Positions 1-10,830 of a stretch of 64,000 nucleotides of DNA are shown in pieces. The stretch lies in contig NC_049987.1 in the NCBI RefSeq assembly GCF_000003815.2, positions 22,770,519 through 22,834,518 on the forward strand. Direction: 5' to 3'. The translations under genes were made by a program, and so were the position numbers. A model generated the notes under the pieces. It made no database searches. It saw nothing but the letters and a program-made list of their open reading frames with translations, and had not been told where the DNA came from. Every line of letters begins with the position of its first letter. Positions within the stretch are counted from its first letter, which is position 1. The stretch comes from Branchiostoma floridae. Lineage: Eukaryota > Chordata > Leptocardii > Amphioxiformes > Branchiostomatidae.

Positions 1-1420
1 TAAGGGGTTGGATGACTTAAGCAAGAAGATTGATTTTTGTTGGTTGGTTTAAGGTGATAAAAGCTTGGGAAAGTTTTGCAGATTTTAAGGAAAAGTTTGT
101 TTCTTTATCTCAGAGAGAGAGCTTGCAGAGTTGTCCGCCGGTCGATTTCCGTCTGTGTGATTTAAGGGCTTTACGTGGAACCCCTTAAAATCCTGTCTCC
201 CCGGAGTACCAGTGTCCCAGTACATGCAAACAAGTTTCCCAGGACACAAGTCAGCTGCTCTAAATCATTAATAAAAATAATCTTTATTGCAAATTCATGC
301 CAGAGGGCTAATTGCATACAGAGTAAAGTAGTAGTGTTAACATACTTAGCAAACAAGGGAAATGATATTCATAGATAAATCAAAAGGGAATAACGTCTAA
401 ACTAAATCTATTTCTACTTATTAAGCTATTTGATGGGTTTGACTTCTTCCGTATGCAGTAGAAGATGAATTGTCCAACATTTTCATACATAAAGGGGTTG
501 GACAACTTAAGCAAGAAGATTGATTGTTGTTGGTCGGAAAGGTGATAAAAGCTTGGGAAAGTTTTGCAGATTTTAAGGAAAAGTTTGTTTCTTTATGTCT
601 GAGAGAGAGAAAGAGAGCATGCAGAGTTGTCAGCTGTTTGATTTCCATACTGTGTGATTTAAAGGCTTTGGGTGGAACCCTTTAAAATCCTGTCTCCCTG
701 GAGTAAGTTGTTTAAGTACATGCAAACAGGTGTCCCAGGACATGAGTCAGCTGCTCTAGATCATTAACATCGCCACAATCTCAGAGAGAGAGAGAGAGGA
801 GAGAGGAGAGAGGAGAGAGGAGAGAGAGAAGGAGAGAGAGAGAGGAGAGGAGAGAGAGAGGAGAGAGAGAGAAGAGGAGAGAGAGAGGAGAGAGAGAGAA
901 GAGGAGAGAGAGAGGAGAGAGAGAGAGAGAGAAGGAGAGAGCGAGCTTGCAGAGTTATCAGCCGATCGTTTTCTGTACTGTGTGATTTAAGAGCTTTAGG
1001 TGGAACCCTTTAAAATCCTGTCTCCTGGACTAACAGTGTTTAAGTACCCCTGCCAGTACATACAAACAGGTGCTCCAGGCTTTGGAAGTCGTAGCATAAA
1101 TCACTAAGACCTATTCAACTGGCCTTGGTGATATAACGTTACGAAAATGGTTTAAACTATAATCATGGTACATTTAGGTTCCAATGGTAATATATCTAGA
1201 GGTATATTGAAAGCCAATCGATTTTTGTGCTGTCTACTAGTATTATAGGCAGAACCCTACATTCCTCTGCATGGAGTATTACCAAGGAGTTTCTTTAACC
1301 TCCTTGGAGTAACAGTGTATAAGTAGCCCAGTACATGTGAACTCGTGTTCCAGACCTTGTGTGAGCTGCACTAGATCATTTATATTATCCCCACAATCTC
1401 TGGGGTATCAGCGTCTGACT
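1..1420. repeat. Direct repeats of a ~270 bp unit with GA microsatellite
   Basis: A unit of about 270 bp at 1-270 recurs at about 490-765, with shared text such as GGGGTTGGA near the start, a GAGAGAGA tract, and AAAATCCTGTCTCC near the end. Degraded third and fourth copies are seen around 945-1090 and 1210-1400. Copies 1 and 2 are separated by a LINE 3' fragment (about 265-485), and copies 2 and 3 by a long purine (GA)n tract at about 780-950. No coding potential is seen. Confidence 0.75.
265..485 (-). mobile_element. LINE 3'-end fragment
   Basis: This stretch matches the 3' end of the LINE at 7395-9226: both have a minus-strand tail ending in TTTATTGCAAAT-like sequence, the phrase AGGGCTAATTGCA, and the terminal ORF text at about 435-480 (the part encoding VGxFxF..R.S). 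It is a 5'-truncated copy in the minus orientation, lying between two copies of the 270 bp unit. Confidence 0.6.
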
Positions 1421-1649
1421 CTCATTTATCATTGATATTGATCGGTCCTACCGGAGTGGGTCGTACGTCTTCCAATTGGATCAATAATTACCACAGCCCC
1501 TGTACTAATGACTCGGTCATGGTGTTACGTCTGGAAAACAGATACCAAGGGTGAGAAGTCATCAATACTTTTCTAATCAGTCCCATGTCTGTTGCTTTCA
1601 TCCTTTCTTTTATTATCGCAAGTCACATTGCAATGGGGGTCTCTTGTTT

Positions 1650-1800
1650 TTATCGGGCTTTCTATTTAATGCACCATTTTGTTGATGTCTCGCAGCCTAT
1701 TACGACATAAAGAAAACGGTACAATACAGAAAGCCTGATGAAAACGCCTAAAAACCTCAAAAAACAGTCGGAGCCTAACTTCTGCTTGGAGAGTCGGCCT
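1650..1800. mobile_element. MITE fragment related to the 9404-9779 element
   Basis: The phrase GGGCTTTCTATTT at about 1655 and the inverted AGAAAGCCTGATGAAAA at about 1729, followed by CAGTCGGAGCCTAAC..CTGCTTGGAGAG, correspond to the internal and terminal inverted repeats of the element at 9404-9779. Only the right end is complete; the left terminus is not recognisable. Confidence 0.45.
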
Positions 1801-2299
1801 CACATGCATGCCCCATAGGATAAAGCTGTTTTGATTAACTTTGAAAGAAGTTTGTTTGGAAAGCATTTTTGTCCCCATAATTTACAGTGAGTTAGCAAGT
1901 CCTTCAGAATGCGTCAGGAAGCTAAGCCAAATTTGTTGGTCTTTCTAAATTTACCATTAAGCCGTTACCTGTAATCCTAAATCTATCTAAATCTTGCCAG
2001 CATATCTCCATGCAGACCCTTTCTTAAGTGTTATCAGAACCCCCCCATGCTGGCCCTCTAATGACTAAGCCATGGAATTACATCTGCCAAAGAGACCAGG
2101 GCGAAGAGTCGTGTTCTAATCAATTCCACCTCTAACGTTGTCACGAGCAAAGATAATTTGCGTGTAGTGGCAGCGTGGGTCAGGCTGATTGACTTCTAAT
2201 GGAGAAACTTTTCAGTTTCTTCAGGAGTTTCTGGTCAATAGTCACATGGACACAGGTGTAATACAATGTCTTTGTGATGGGAATATATAGTCTGCACAA

Positions 2300-2442
2300 C
2301 CCAATTTGGCGCTGTTGGCATAACAGTTTTTGTGTTCAGAACAGAACCTGGGGGTGCTGGGTTCGAATCCTGTGTGACATGCCACCGATGTTGTGCCTTT
2401 GGGATTGCACTCTATTCTCACTCCACCCAGGTGTAAAAGTTT
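2300..2442 (+). mobile_element. tRNA-derived SINE, 5' part
   Basis: The B-box-like GGTTCGAATCC at about 2361 is followed by CATGCCACCGATG and then CTCACTCCACCCAGGTGTAAAAG, the same body as the copies at 22285 and 43731. It is interrupted on the right by a foldback MITE, after which related SINE sequence resumes. Confidence 0.65.
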
Positions 2443-2665
2443 TAACGCTTGTTTACCTTTATTCGTGGGGTAACCTATATCCGTTTTTTTTTAAACAGCG
2501 CATTTAGGGATACATTATAAGGTGGACGGACGGTGGTTTCAAATTGTAATATTTCTAAAATATAGCAGTTTGAACTCACATTTAATTGGAATGATAGCCC
2601 TAAATACCCTGCTTTTGAAAACAACGGATATAGGTTACCCCATGGATAAAGGTGAACTAGCGTTA
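2443..2665. mobile_element. Foldback MITE with long inverted repeats (family A)
   Basis: The left end reads TAACGCTTGTTTACCTTTAT, then GGGGTAACCTATATCCG. The right end is its inverted counterpart (CGGATATAGGTTACCCC..GATAAAGGTGAACTAGCGTTA). Both arms run for roughly 80 bp. A second copy lies at 58617-58861. No ORF. It sits inside SINE sequence: CTCACTCCACCCAGG occurs on both sides. Confidence 0.75.
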
Positions 2666-2835
2666 CATACTTTCCTCACTCCACCCAGGCATAAAAATCC
2701 AGGATACATGACTACTGTTGGAGAGGTAAAAGGCAGTGAAAGGGAGGGATGGGCTCAGCCTTCAAATACAGTGCCCATAATAAGACACCGTGGATAACAA
2801 CCTAGTCTGCCCCTATGACCTAAAAAGGCAAAGGA
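2666..2835 (+). mobile_element. tRNA-derived SINE, 3' part
   Basis: The body TTTCCTCACTCCACCCAGG, then GGAGAGGTAAAAGGCAGTG and the ending GTGGATAACAACC, matches the 3' half of the SINE copy at 22380-22505. It continues the SINE interrupted by the foldback MITE, though about 20 bp of SINE text is present on both sides. Confidence 0.6.
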
Positions 2836-4924
2836 AGTCCACCTTTTACGTTAGTGCCTATAACAGTATAAGCATTAGTTTTTTTACAAGCCAATTCTAT
2901 CTAATTGACTCTGACATGGGAAGATTCAAACATGCATTTGAAGATTACTTTAATCAACACTAATGTCTTTAACTGGTCACATGACCTGGGCAGACCAATC
3001 ATAGACCACTAAATAGATGGACTTTCTAAACTATTTACTCAGACTCTAGTTCTTATCTGTGAGACTAGGTCAGTGAGGGTAAGGAGTAATTCTATAATGG
3101 ATGTTTCTTAGAAAAGAGGAAGAAATCTTATCAGCTCCCAATTGACTTACTGTGAGTGTGACACCTGTTGCATAGTTGCAGACTGAGCCCGACCTCATTG
3201 CATACAAATGACTTTAAAATTGGCTAATAAGCACACTGGGCTGTACTCATCCTTCCATTTTGTGACAGACATTTGCTTCTTTTTGAATGGAAAAAAAAGT
3301 TTACCCATTTGAGCAGAAAATCTGAAACTAATGACCTGAAATTGATGAAAATGACAGGCTTAACATTTTAAGAGTGGGCAACATTAGCTCCCAAACAATG
3401 AGTGGGATGGAAAAAAACTTAAGCTCATAGCCCTTTATTTCATTTCAAATAAAGAAAACTGTTCAACAAGGTTTTGACTAGAATAAAGTCCTCAAAATTA
3501 TAGAGACACCTGTAACTGGCTTGCAGACCAAAATAGATGTTGACCTTATTCCATACAAATTAAATAAAAGGTAGTTTCATAGCATTTTTCAGGTCATAGG
3601 GGCAGTGGACTGTTACATGTCTAAAGGGCATGGTTTGTTTGTTTATTTTCAAACGCCTGGGTGGCCTATGGTTTTGTGAGGCAAAGCCCATCCCTCTCCT
3701 CCCACTATCTGCTTTTGAAGCCAGATTTCCCAATTTACGCCCGGGTGGAGTTAGATGATTGTCAATGATTGTTACTGCCTTTCCCAAGGACACAATGTAT
3801 TGGCCAGGAATGTAAGCACCTGTGACCTGTCAATTTCGTGTCCACTAACCTAGAAGCCTGGGTACCAACTGGAAAGTAGTTCGCTCCGGTGTTCATTATA
3901 CACTATATATATATCGCTTCTCTGCTGTTCCATCTGGGATCCTGGACCATCTTAACATCTGGAATCGTCCAAATTTTGGGCGCCGATTGGGCTTTCCAAC
4001 ACCGGACAAGCCCTCCGTCTGCTTGCAGGAGGCCTGTTGTCATCGCTCGCTCCAGAACCTATTCCTTGATTCACTCATTCACTGGCGTCACCACCAAACG
4101 GTTTGAATGTGCAGGCCTCCAGATAGATAGCAGAAGCGAACAATATGAACCACTACCTGGATGGTACTGGCAGGCTATTAAGCCACTAGTCCATTTGATG
4201 CCACAATAATTACATTCGTCAAATAGAGGATACAGGTCAACAAGATTATGGCTGACTGGGCAGCTCAAGTTGACCTCATTCCTGAAAGACTACATCACGA
4301 CTATTATGTTTGTCTAAGAAAGAGGATTTAAGAGATGAGACTTCATCTTTGCAGACAAGCTTCTCAATCCCTTTGGATTGTCCTGCACGGAAATGATAGC
4401 ATTAGTCATGATCAGGGTGTAACTAAATAAGTCAGTGAAGCTTACCTAAGACTGTAAGACAGTTCACACATTACCAGGCTTGCAAATTTGTATCAAGGGG
4501 ACAGGGCTGTCACCAGCTTTAAATTTTTTTCCATTCAATTTATTGTTTGGGAGCACATGCTGTTAATATTCATTGTTCAATCTGTCAATATAATATTCAA
4601 AAGCTTACAAAAATACATCTTGAATACAACTTCATGTCGCAAAATTCATTTTTTTTGTACGGACAGTTGGAATCTTTCTTTGTCCCAGCAAATTTCCTTC
4701 CTGAGATGGAAGGAAGGGTCCTGGAGACACCTGTTGTGAGAGGACAAACATAACAAACTGGTCAGCATTGGACTCACCCCCATATATCTTAGTGGATCAG
4801 TCCACCCGGCTATTCTGAGCATTGGAGCGTATTGCTGTGTGAAGCAGTCTGAATTTTTATCTTTCTCTTCCTTTCACCAACCACAGAAGAAGCAGAAGAC
4901 TGTCCAGTGAGAAGATCTGGATCT
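2836..4924. other. Intergenic, no gene recognised
   Basis: Apart from the SINE fragment at 3590-3800 and a repeat fragment near 4640-4740, I see nothing with clear function here. An open frame of 106 codons at 3889-4209 (+) has no recognisable domain and no conserved motif; it could be a transposon remnant. Confidence 0.4.
3590..3800 (-). mobile_element. SINE fragment, minus orientation
   Basis: Reverse-complement text (GGCAAAGCCCATCCCTCTCC, GGGTGGAGT, GCCTTTCCCAAGGACACAA) is the 3' half of the SINE family seen at 22285 and 43731. The tRNA-like head is not retained. Confidence 0.55.
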
Positions 4925-4989
4925 GTTACCATGGCAACAGATGGGATCCGTTACCATGACAACAGACGGGAGCCGTTGCCGTCGCTAAC
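4925..4989. promoter_or_regulatory. Three tandem RFX X-box-like motifs
   Basis: GTTACCATGGCAAC (4925-4938) fits the palindromic RFX X-box consensus (GTNRCC, 0-3 N, RGYAAC) exactly. It is followed every 25 bp by GTTACCATGACAAC (4950-4963) and GTTGCCGTCGCTAAC (4975-4989), the later ones degenerate. The spacers AGATGGGATCC and AGACGGGAGCC are themselves similar, so the three sites arose by a 25 bp tandem repeat. No gene start is recognised nearby. Confidence 0.5.
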
Positions 4990-5993
4990 ATGAAACCAGT
5001 GGTGACAGGACATAAAACTACGAAGTCTCACGTACAAATCTGGTAGGTCCATCTAATTTTAACTCAGCTTTTGATAGCTAGTAATACGATGTACCATACA
5101 GAACAGTATTTCTGTGACTATGCATACAAGCCTGGCTATTGCAGCCTCTAGAATGACATTCATTTAATAGCTTGGAGGAGCTTGGAGTTATAAGTATTAG
5201 TAACTTATGTGTAGGCATAAGTGACGTTAAGGTGTAAATAGTAACCATGTAATATGTTTGCCATATTAATCTCCAAGCAATCAAAGCTGGCCAAGGAGTA
5301 TAGCCGGCTAAGGCAGTCAAACGGGCACCCTACAGGAAGTTTGATACTATACATTACGCACCGTTGATCTGGTTCGAGATTATGCCATATACCTACATGT
5401 TTCTAATAACTTCAGGAAGACTAGTGCAGTGTTTAGTACATAATACTCACTGATGCCGATCTTTCAAATAAACAAATAAATAAAAGGTCCCCTGTGCAAA
5501 GTAGGGAAAGTCCCTTCTGTGATGTTTTTTGTTGATGTATCAACATTACAGCATGCTATATTAAGCACCCGGCATATCTCCCAGTACAGAACTGTCATCA
5601 CCTCTGGCATATTCAGTCTGATCATCAACAAAACAACTCCGAAAACACACATTCAACATTTACCATTAATTAATTGGCAAATTCAATATTAAAAAAATTC
5701 TTACACATTTGCATAATGTATGCATAGTAAAGTTCAGGTTTACATTATTTAGTAAGTATATATTTATTATATCTTTTGAGGCCACAGGAAGCACTTTTTA
5801 TAGATGACATCCTTTGGATGACATGGACTGTCAAGATACGGACTCAGAGAAAAAAGGTGGCTAAACATTCAAAATAGACACAAACATTGTTACAATCTTT
5901 TAATAATCCTGTGAATGTAATCTCAACAAATGTGTCCAAAACCTGAGACCTTAACTGTATCTAAAGTATGGCTGTATAAAATATTCGCCAGCC

Positions 5994-6212
5994 TACTGTA
6001 AATGCATTTACTAGTAAGTTTGCAGGGATTAACTTTTGGGGTAGCGGTAAAATGGTGTGTTCGCTGTGGTCAAAGTTCGCTAGTTCACTGTAGCACTAAA
6101 GACACATACTGTTATGGAAAAATGTTCATGGTGGTTTTAAGTTTTCGGTGAAGTGGCCAACACGAATAACCGTGAACATAAAACTACTGCAAACATTTCT
6201 GCATTTACAGTA
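5994..6212. mobile_element. Short TIR element (family B)
   Basis: The left end TACTGTAAATGCA and right end TGCATTTACAGTA are perfect inverted repeats. Internal text (GTTCGCTGTGGT...GAACATAAAACTACTGCAAACATTTCTGC) is shared with copies at 13260-13482 and 53664-53868. It is a non-autonomous element without an ORF. Confidence 0.7.
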
Positions 6213-7385
6213 ATTACTGTATCTTGTGGTGGTCAGTTGTCCCAGCTGCCACTGTCTGTATCAAACTGATCCATGAGGGATGGGAGTTTTTGCAGTATCC
6301 TTGACCCCAGGGCTATTAACCAGGGGTTTGGGTAACCAGATATCGATACATATAGCAGGACCCTATGCTGAAGCTTTGACATTGCCATTTTCTATTCTCT
6401 ATAATCAGTTATGCTGTTTACTGGTTGCTATCACCACACTGGGAGAGGCAAACCATCTTTCAAGGCATTAGCCCTTTGTGATAGCCTCGGCTAGTTGGGC
6501 GACCTTGGCCACCTGTAATTACTCTCAGAACGAATAAATAAATAAATAAACAAGTCATCAGAACAAGGTAATTTAAAAGCATTATCTGATAGGACTTTTG
6601 AACATCCCCTGTGCACTAGTGGTGAAATTTACAAATTGCTGATCAAATTTCAGAGATAAAGCTGCATTTATTTTAGACACAAGCCTTAGGGTTATCGTCA
6701 TGATCTGCACCTGTCAGTTTCTAAGAAGTCTTCATTTTCTTTCTTTGCTCCAACGAGCTTTCAGTCACTTTTGGTGGACCCTTCTGATGTGAATCTAAGA
6801 CTTCTCAGAAGTCTTATAATAAGTGAAAGTAAGATGGAAAGAATGGAGGGGGAACAAAATGTAAATTATTAAAGAATGAAACAAAAGATTAGATTTTATT
6901 TGATGGTAGAAAAATGACCAATAGACTGTACAATATATGATAATCATACAAAAAATTGTAATTTCTTTGATTGCAAAATAAAAAATCAGCATAGTTTTGT
7001 GTGTATCTGCATTAAGGGTCGTCCAGACAACGATTTACTGCGAATTCAGAAGAACCCCCAACATATTACGTTAAAAGGAAGGCAATCACGAACGCAAAAA
7101 GAGTTCTTGCCTCGTTTCGAATTATGTATGAATAAGACGGCTTGCCCAACAAATTTCTCGAAATCTAAATAGGTTGCCAACAGACTCTCTTTTATATGAA
7201 GTTTGATATTATTGCATGCCACCATATAATCCACAGACTTGTATCATAACTATATAATTAAGAAAATGCTTACTGATAGTAATACTAAAATAATATCATT
7301 ATATTTACATGTCTTTATCTAAATCTCCAGCTCCAATTGTTGAACTGTACTAAGGCCTCAGACTGTCTGTCTTTCCGGTCTAACC
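6213..7385. other. Intergenic, no gene recognised
   Basis: AT-rich sequence with a short (AAAT)n tract near 6535. No coding exon, RNA gene or clear repeat family was recognised. Confidence 0.4.
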
Positions 7386-9235
7386 TATTAATGATAATAA
7401 GAAGAAGTTTATTTGCAAGTTCTTGCCCGAGGGCTAATTGCAACATGAAACATACAGAGAATATAATAAACATGTATAAAATGAAATACTTTGGTATAGA
7501 TAACAATGGTGACAAGTGTAAACGAGTGACTATTCTATCAATGGTATGGACTGCTGAGAGCTACAATCTACGTATTTAGGGTTTGACTTCTTTTCTGGAA
7601 GCAGTGGAAGACGAAGTGTCCCACTTTTTCTATGATGCGTGGGTTATGTGACGTTAACAGCGTTATAGTTTTGTTTTCGTCGGTAAGCGTTTGGAAATTT
7701 TTGTGGAATTTGCATGCCTCTTCAAATAACTCCTTTCTTTCCTGATCGTTAGAGAGGCAGTTAGAAATAAAATGTATTTCGTCTTCCACCGGTTTTGCCA
7801 TACAATGGTTACAGGTTCTTTCGCCCACAGGTAGCTTTTTGTACCGCCCTCTCTCAATTTCAAGGGGGTGGGCGCTAATTCTAAGTTTGCACATTGCCGA
7901 TCTGACCTCGAATTTATCTAGTAACGTTAAATAAGTTTCCATTGAGTATCCCTTCTTTAGTTTCTTGAAAAATCTTAACTTACCATTATCTGTGGACAGT
8001 CTATGAGAAAATGTCTGGATATATATATCTTCTAACCTTTTTCTTAACGATGTACATATATGCTTATTGTCTAGCTGTGAATTCATAGAGTTCCATAGGT
8101 AAGAGTAACCAGTATTGTCTAGAATTTCCTTTACGTGTTGTAACCAGTATTTCTTACGGCTGTTATTCGGTATAGATTGCTGACAGAGTAAAGCGTCTAC
8201 TTGTAAGGGATGTGTTGAGAAGTCCAACTGTTTGAGGCGCAGCCAATACTTAACTGTACGTATGGATATATCTATGTCTATTGGGTACATTCCAAGCTCT
8301 GCTCTACTAGCTATGTTACTTGAATTTCTATGTACACCGAGAACATTTTTACAAAAACGGTTCTGTGTAATTTCTGCTGGGCAACTGTCATCTGAATAAG
8401 CTTTACCCCAAATCTCACAACCATATAATATAATAGGTTTGATACATGTACTAAATAGTTTGAGCAGAGCCTTTGGAGACAGAGATGAATGCATCAGGGA
8501 TTTCAGACTGAAAATGGCTTTGCGTGCTTTCAAGGACAGTTGTTTCTTTGCTAGAGAATAGGTACCTGAGGGGGATAACGTCAGGCCTAAGTAAGAATAG
8601 GAGGTTGCAATATCTATAGTATCTTTACCGAAAGTAAAATTCATGTTTTTGAAGATTCGTCCGAGTTTGTTGAAAATCATAACTTTGGTTTTCTTTAGGT
8701 TCACCTGAAGTTTCCATTTCTCGCAAAATGCATGGAGTTTATCCAGAGCGCATTGTAAACCTGTTTCAGATTCTGAAAACAACACTACGTCGTCAGCATA
8801 TAGCAGGGAGGATACAAGTAGATTATGCAGGGAGGGTGGGGCACAGTCAGGGCTGTCTAAATCTTTTACCAGGTCATTTATGAATAAATTGAAAAGGGCA
8901 GGGCTGAGGTTACACCCCTGCCTTACGCCTCTGTCTGTTGTGAATAGGGGTGTCAGACCAGCTGGCGTTTTAACACATGTTTGTGGGTTGCTATACATGG
9001 ATTTTATTACACTGTACAATTTTCCGCCTATTCCTGAGTTCAGTAATTTATAACGAAGACCTTCCCGCCAGACACTGTCAAATGCTTTTTTAAAATCTAC
9101 GAAGCATGCATACAGGCGTTTGTTAGTGTTATTGTATTTAGATATTAATGTGTCGATGACAAAGAGGTTATCATTAGTTCCAAAGTTATTTCTGAAGCCG
9201 GCTTGGTTGGCGGAAATGAGATAATTTATTAATGA
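7386..9235 (-). mobile_element. 5'-truncated LINE with 9 bp target-site duplication
   Basis: The unit carries the 3' part of a non-LTR reverse transcriptase ORF and a short 3' tail on the minus strand. TATTAATGA is present at both edges (7386-7394 and 9227-9235), which fits a target-site duplication and puts the inserted body at about 7395-9226. The 5' truncation removes the endonuclease and the start of the RT. Fragments of the same family are seen at 265-485, 20110-20160, 26130-26210 and 53581-53660. Confidence 0.8.
7568..9226 (-). pseudogene. Non-LTR retrotransposon reverse transcriptase, C-terminal part
   Basis: This open frame runs without a stop from the truncation point near 9226 to the stop at about 7568, so its 5' end is missing rather than mutated. 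Visible reverse transcriptase motifs in order are FVDFKKAFDSVWR, GVRQGCNLSPALFNLFIND and LLYADDVVLFSES with the catalytic YADD. Near the C-terminus RTCNHC..VEDEIHFISNC resembles a zinc-binding motif found in many LINE ORF2 proteins. RT would copy LINE RNA at a nicked target. The clade (CR1/Jockey-like) is a guess. The intact frame suggests recent insertion, but without endonuclease and 5' region it cannot be autonomous. Confidence 0.85.
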
Positions 9236-9403
9236 CCGTCAAGTAGAACACGCCCAAGACTCTAGATTTACTAACTGGCAAGCTAGCTTAAGTCAATAAA
9301 TTTAAAAGATTTAGCTATGCTTACAAATCATAATCCCTGGTGTAAAACTGCAGCACAGACCCTATAAACTAAATCCTCACATTGCAGTATAACGTTACTA
9401 GTT

Positions 9404-9779
9404 ACTCTCCAAGCAGAGGTTAGGATCTGGAATTTCTAAAAAATTTTTTAGTCATTTTTATCAGGCTTTCTACTTTGTATTCCATACAAATAGAAAGCCC
9501 AATAAAAATATAGTAGGCATCCTTCCATCTTTACAGATGATGGTAGCGCTCTGTAGCCAGCGGTGAGGGCTGAAAGCGAGAAGTGGCAAGCACACTACCG
9601 CTACGCCTACACACTAGACGCATCACACAGCCATTTACAGACAATAAAAATATAATGCCCAATAAAATGACTAAAAAAACATTTTCAGCACACCTCTTTT
9701 ATACAAAATAGAAAGCCCAATAAAAACGACCAAAAAACCCTTTAAAAAACAGCAGGAGCCTAACCTCTGCTTGAAGACT
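9404..9779. mobile_element. MITE with long terminal inverted repeats
   Basis: The left end ACTCTCCAAGCAGAGGTTAG and the right end CTAACCTCTGCTTGAAGACT are inverted repeats. They are followed inward by inverted copies of a TTTTTATTGGGCTTTCTATTT-like block, with extra subterminal copies at about 9640-9725. The middle (9525-9630) is richer in GC and unlike the ends. No ORF, so a non-autonomous DNA element. Confidence 0.6.
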
Positions 9780-10051
9780 ATATACTAGCAACATTGTGGA
9801 ACAATTTCTACTGAGTAACAGGAGCTGGTGATGATGATATGTAACGATGGCCTAAGGAAATACAGAGTGGAATTTTGAGCATCAATGCTTCAGGGAAAGT
9901 AGTCTTAGGAATGTGGATCTTGTTACATCACAGCTGACTAGCCTGGGTGCCAGGCTGTTTTCAGGGCCTCACACACAGGTCAACTCTGTCCCTGCCTCAA
10001 TATATAGTGTGCCTGCGTGTAAGAAAACCTTAATACTACAGCCCCCTTGAG

Positions 10052-10215
10052 ATGGACCCAGAGCCAGACTGTTTCCAGAGCCCATACACAGGCTCCTTGG
10101 CTTTAGAAAAAAAATGCCCCCCCCCCCCCCCAGATGGACCCAGAGCCAGACTGTTTCCAGAGCCCATACACAGGCTCCTTGGCTCTAGAAACAACATGCC
10201 CCCCCCCCCCCAGGA
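10052..10215. repeat. Two-copy tandem repeat with poly-C tracts
   Basis: Two copies of a unit of about 80 bp, GATGGACCCAGAGCCAGACT..GGCTCCTTGGCT, each ending in a run of 12-14 C residues. Confidence 0.85.
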
Positions 10216-10319
10216 AATTTCAAGCAGACCCCACTAAGTTAGATTCTGACGAGACACAAGAGATATCAGAGATCGGGACATGCCAACTATGGTAGTGGGA
10301 CATGTGGCTTACCGGACAA

Positions 10320-10830
10320 AGGTTATCCTCTAGGGCAGTGGGTCTGGTATCTAGGCTACGTATAGCTGATCCGGCAGACGGACTGGTTCTACAGGGTTAG
10401 TTTGAACACACACCTATAACCGGAAGTTGTACAGTATAGGCAGGGGTATACATTGGCGAGCCCAGGCGGTACAAGGTAAGATATGAACCAGTCCTAGTAA
10501 GTTACATTGAGCGTTACGATTCAGTCATTTAATAGACTGAGCCATCCACAAACGTATGTGACGGCTGATCAGGCAAACTGGTTATACTGTACGTACACTG
10601 GGTTAGACAGAAAAACATAATTACAGTATCGTCAGTGTTGCACCATGGAGAGTCCCCGACACAGTTGTAGTAAAATTTACAGCTGTCATAAGGGTTATCA
10701 TTCGGCCATTTGATACATATTTCTGATCACAGACAGACAGGATTGGTTATACAGGTTTTAGAAAGAACAATAGTATCGGCAGGGTTATAAAATAGAGAGT
10801 CCCAACACTACAAAATGTACAACAACGTTG
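10320..10830. repeat. Degenerate tandem repeat, about 170 bp unit
   Basis: Three diverged units share in order CTGATC..CAGAC, GGTTATAC/GGTTCTAC, GTATCGGCAGGG/GTATCGTCAGTG and GAGAGTCCC/GCGAGCCC, starting near 10365, 10562 and 10722. They look like an old minisatellite; no coding function is seen. Confidence 0.5.

Noticed and set aside
780..950. GA-rich tract as a GAGA-factor regulatory element
   Set aside because: A simple-sequence microsatellite between repeat copies; no gene nearby to regulate.
3889..4209. 106-codon plus-strand ORF
   Set aside because: No recognisable domain, unremarkable composition and no splice or promoter context. It could be a transposon scrap but I cannot support a gene.
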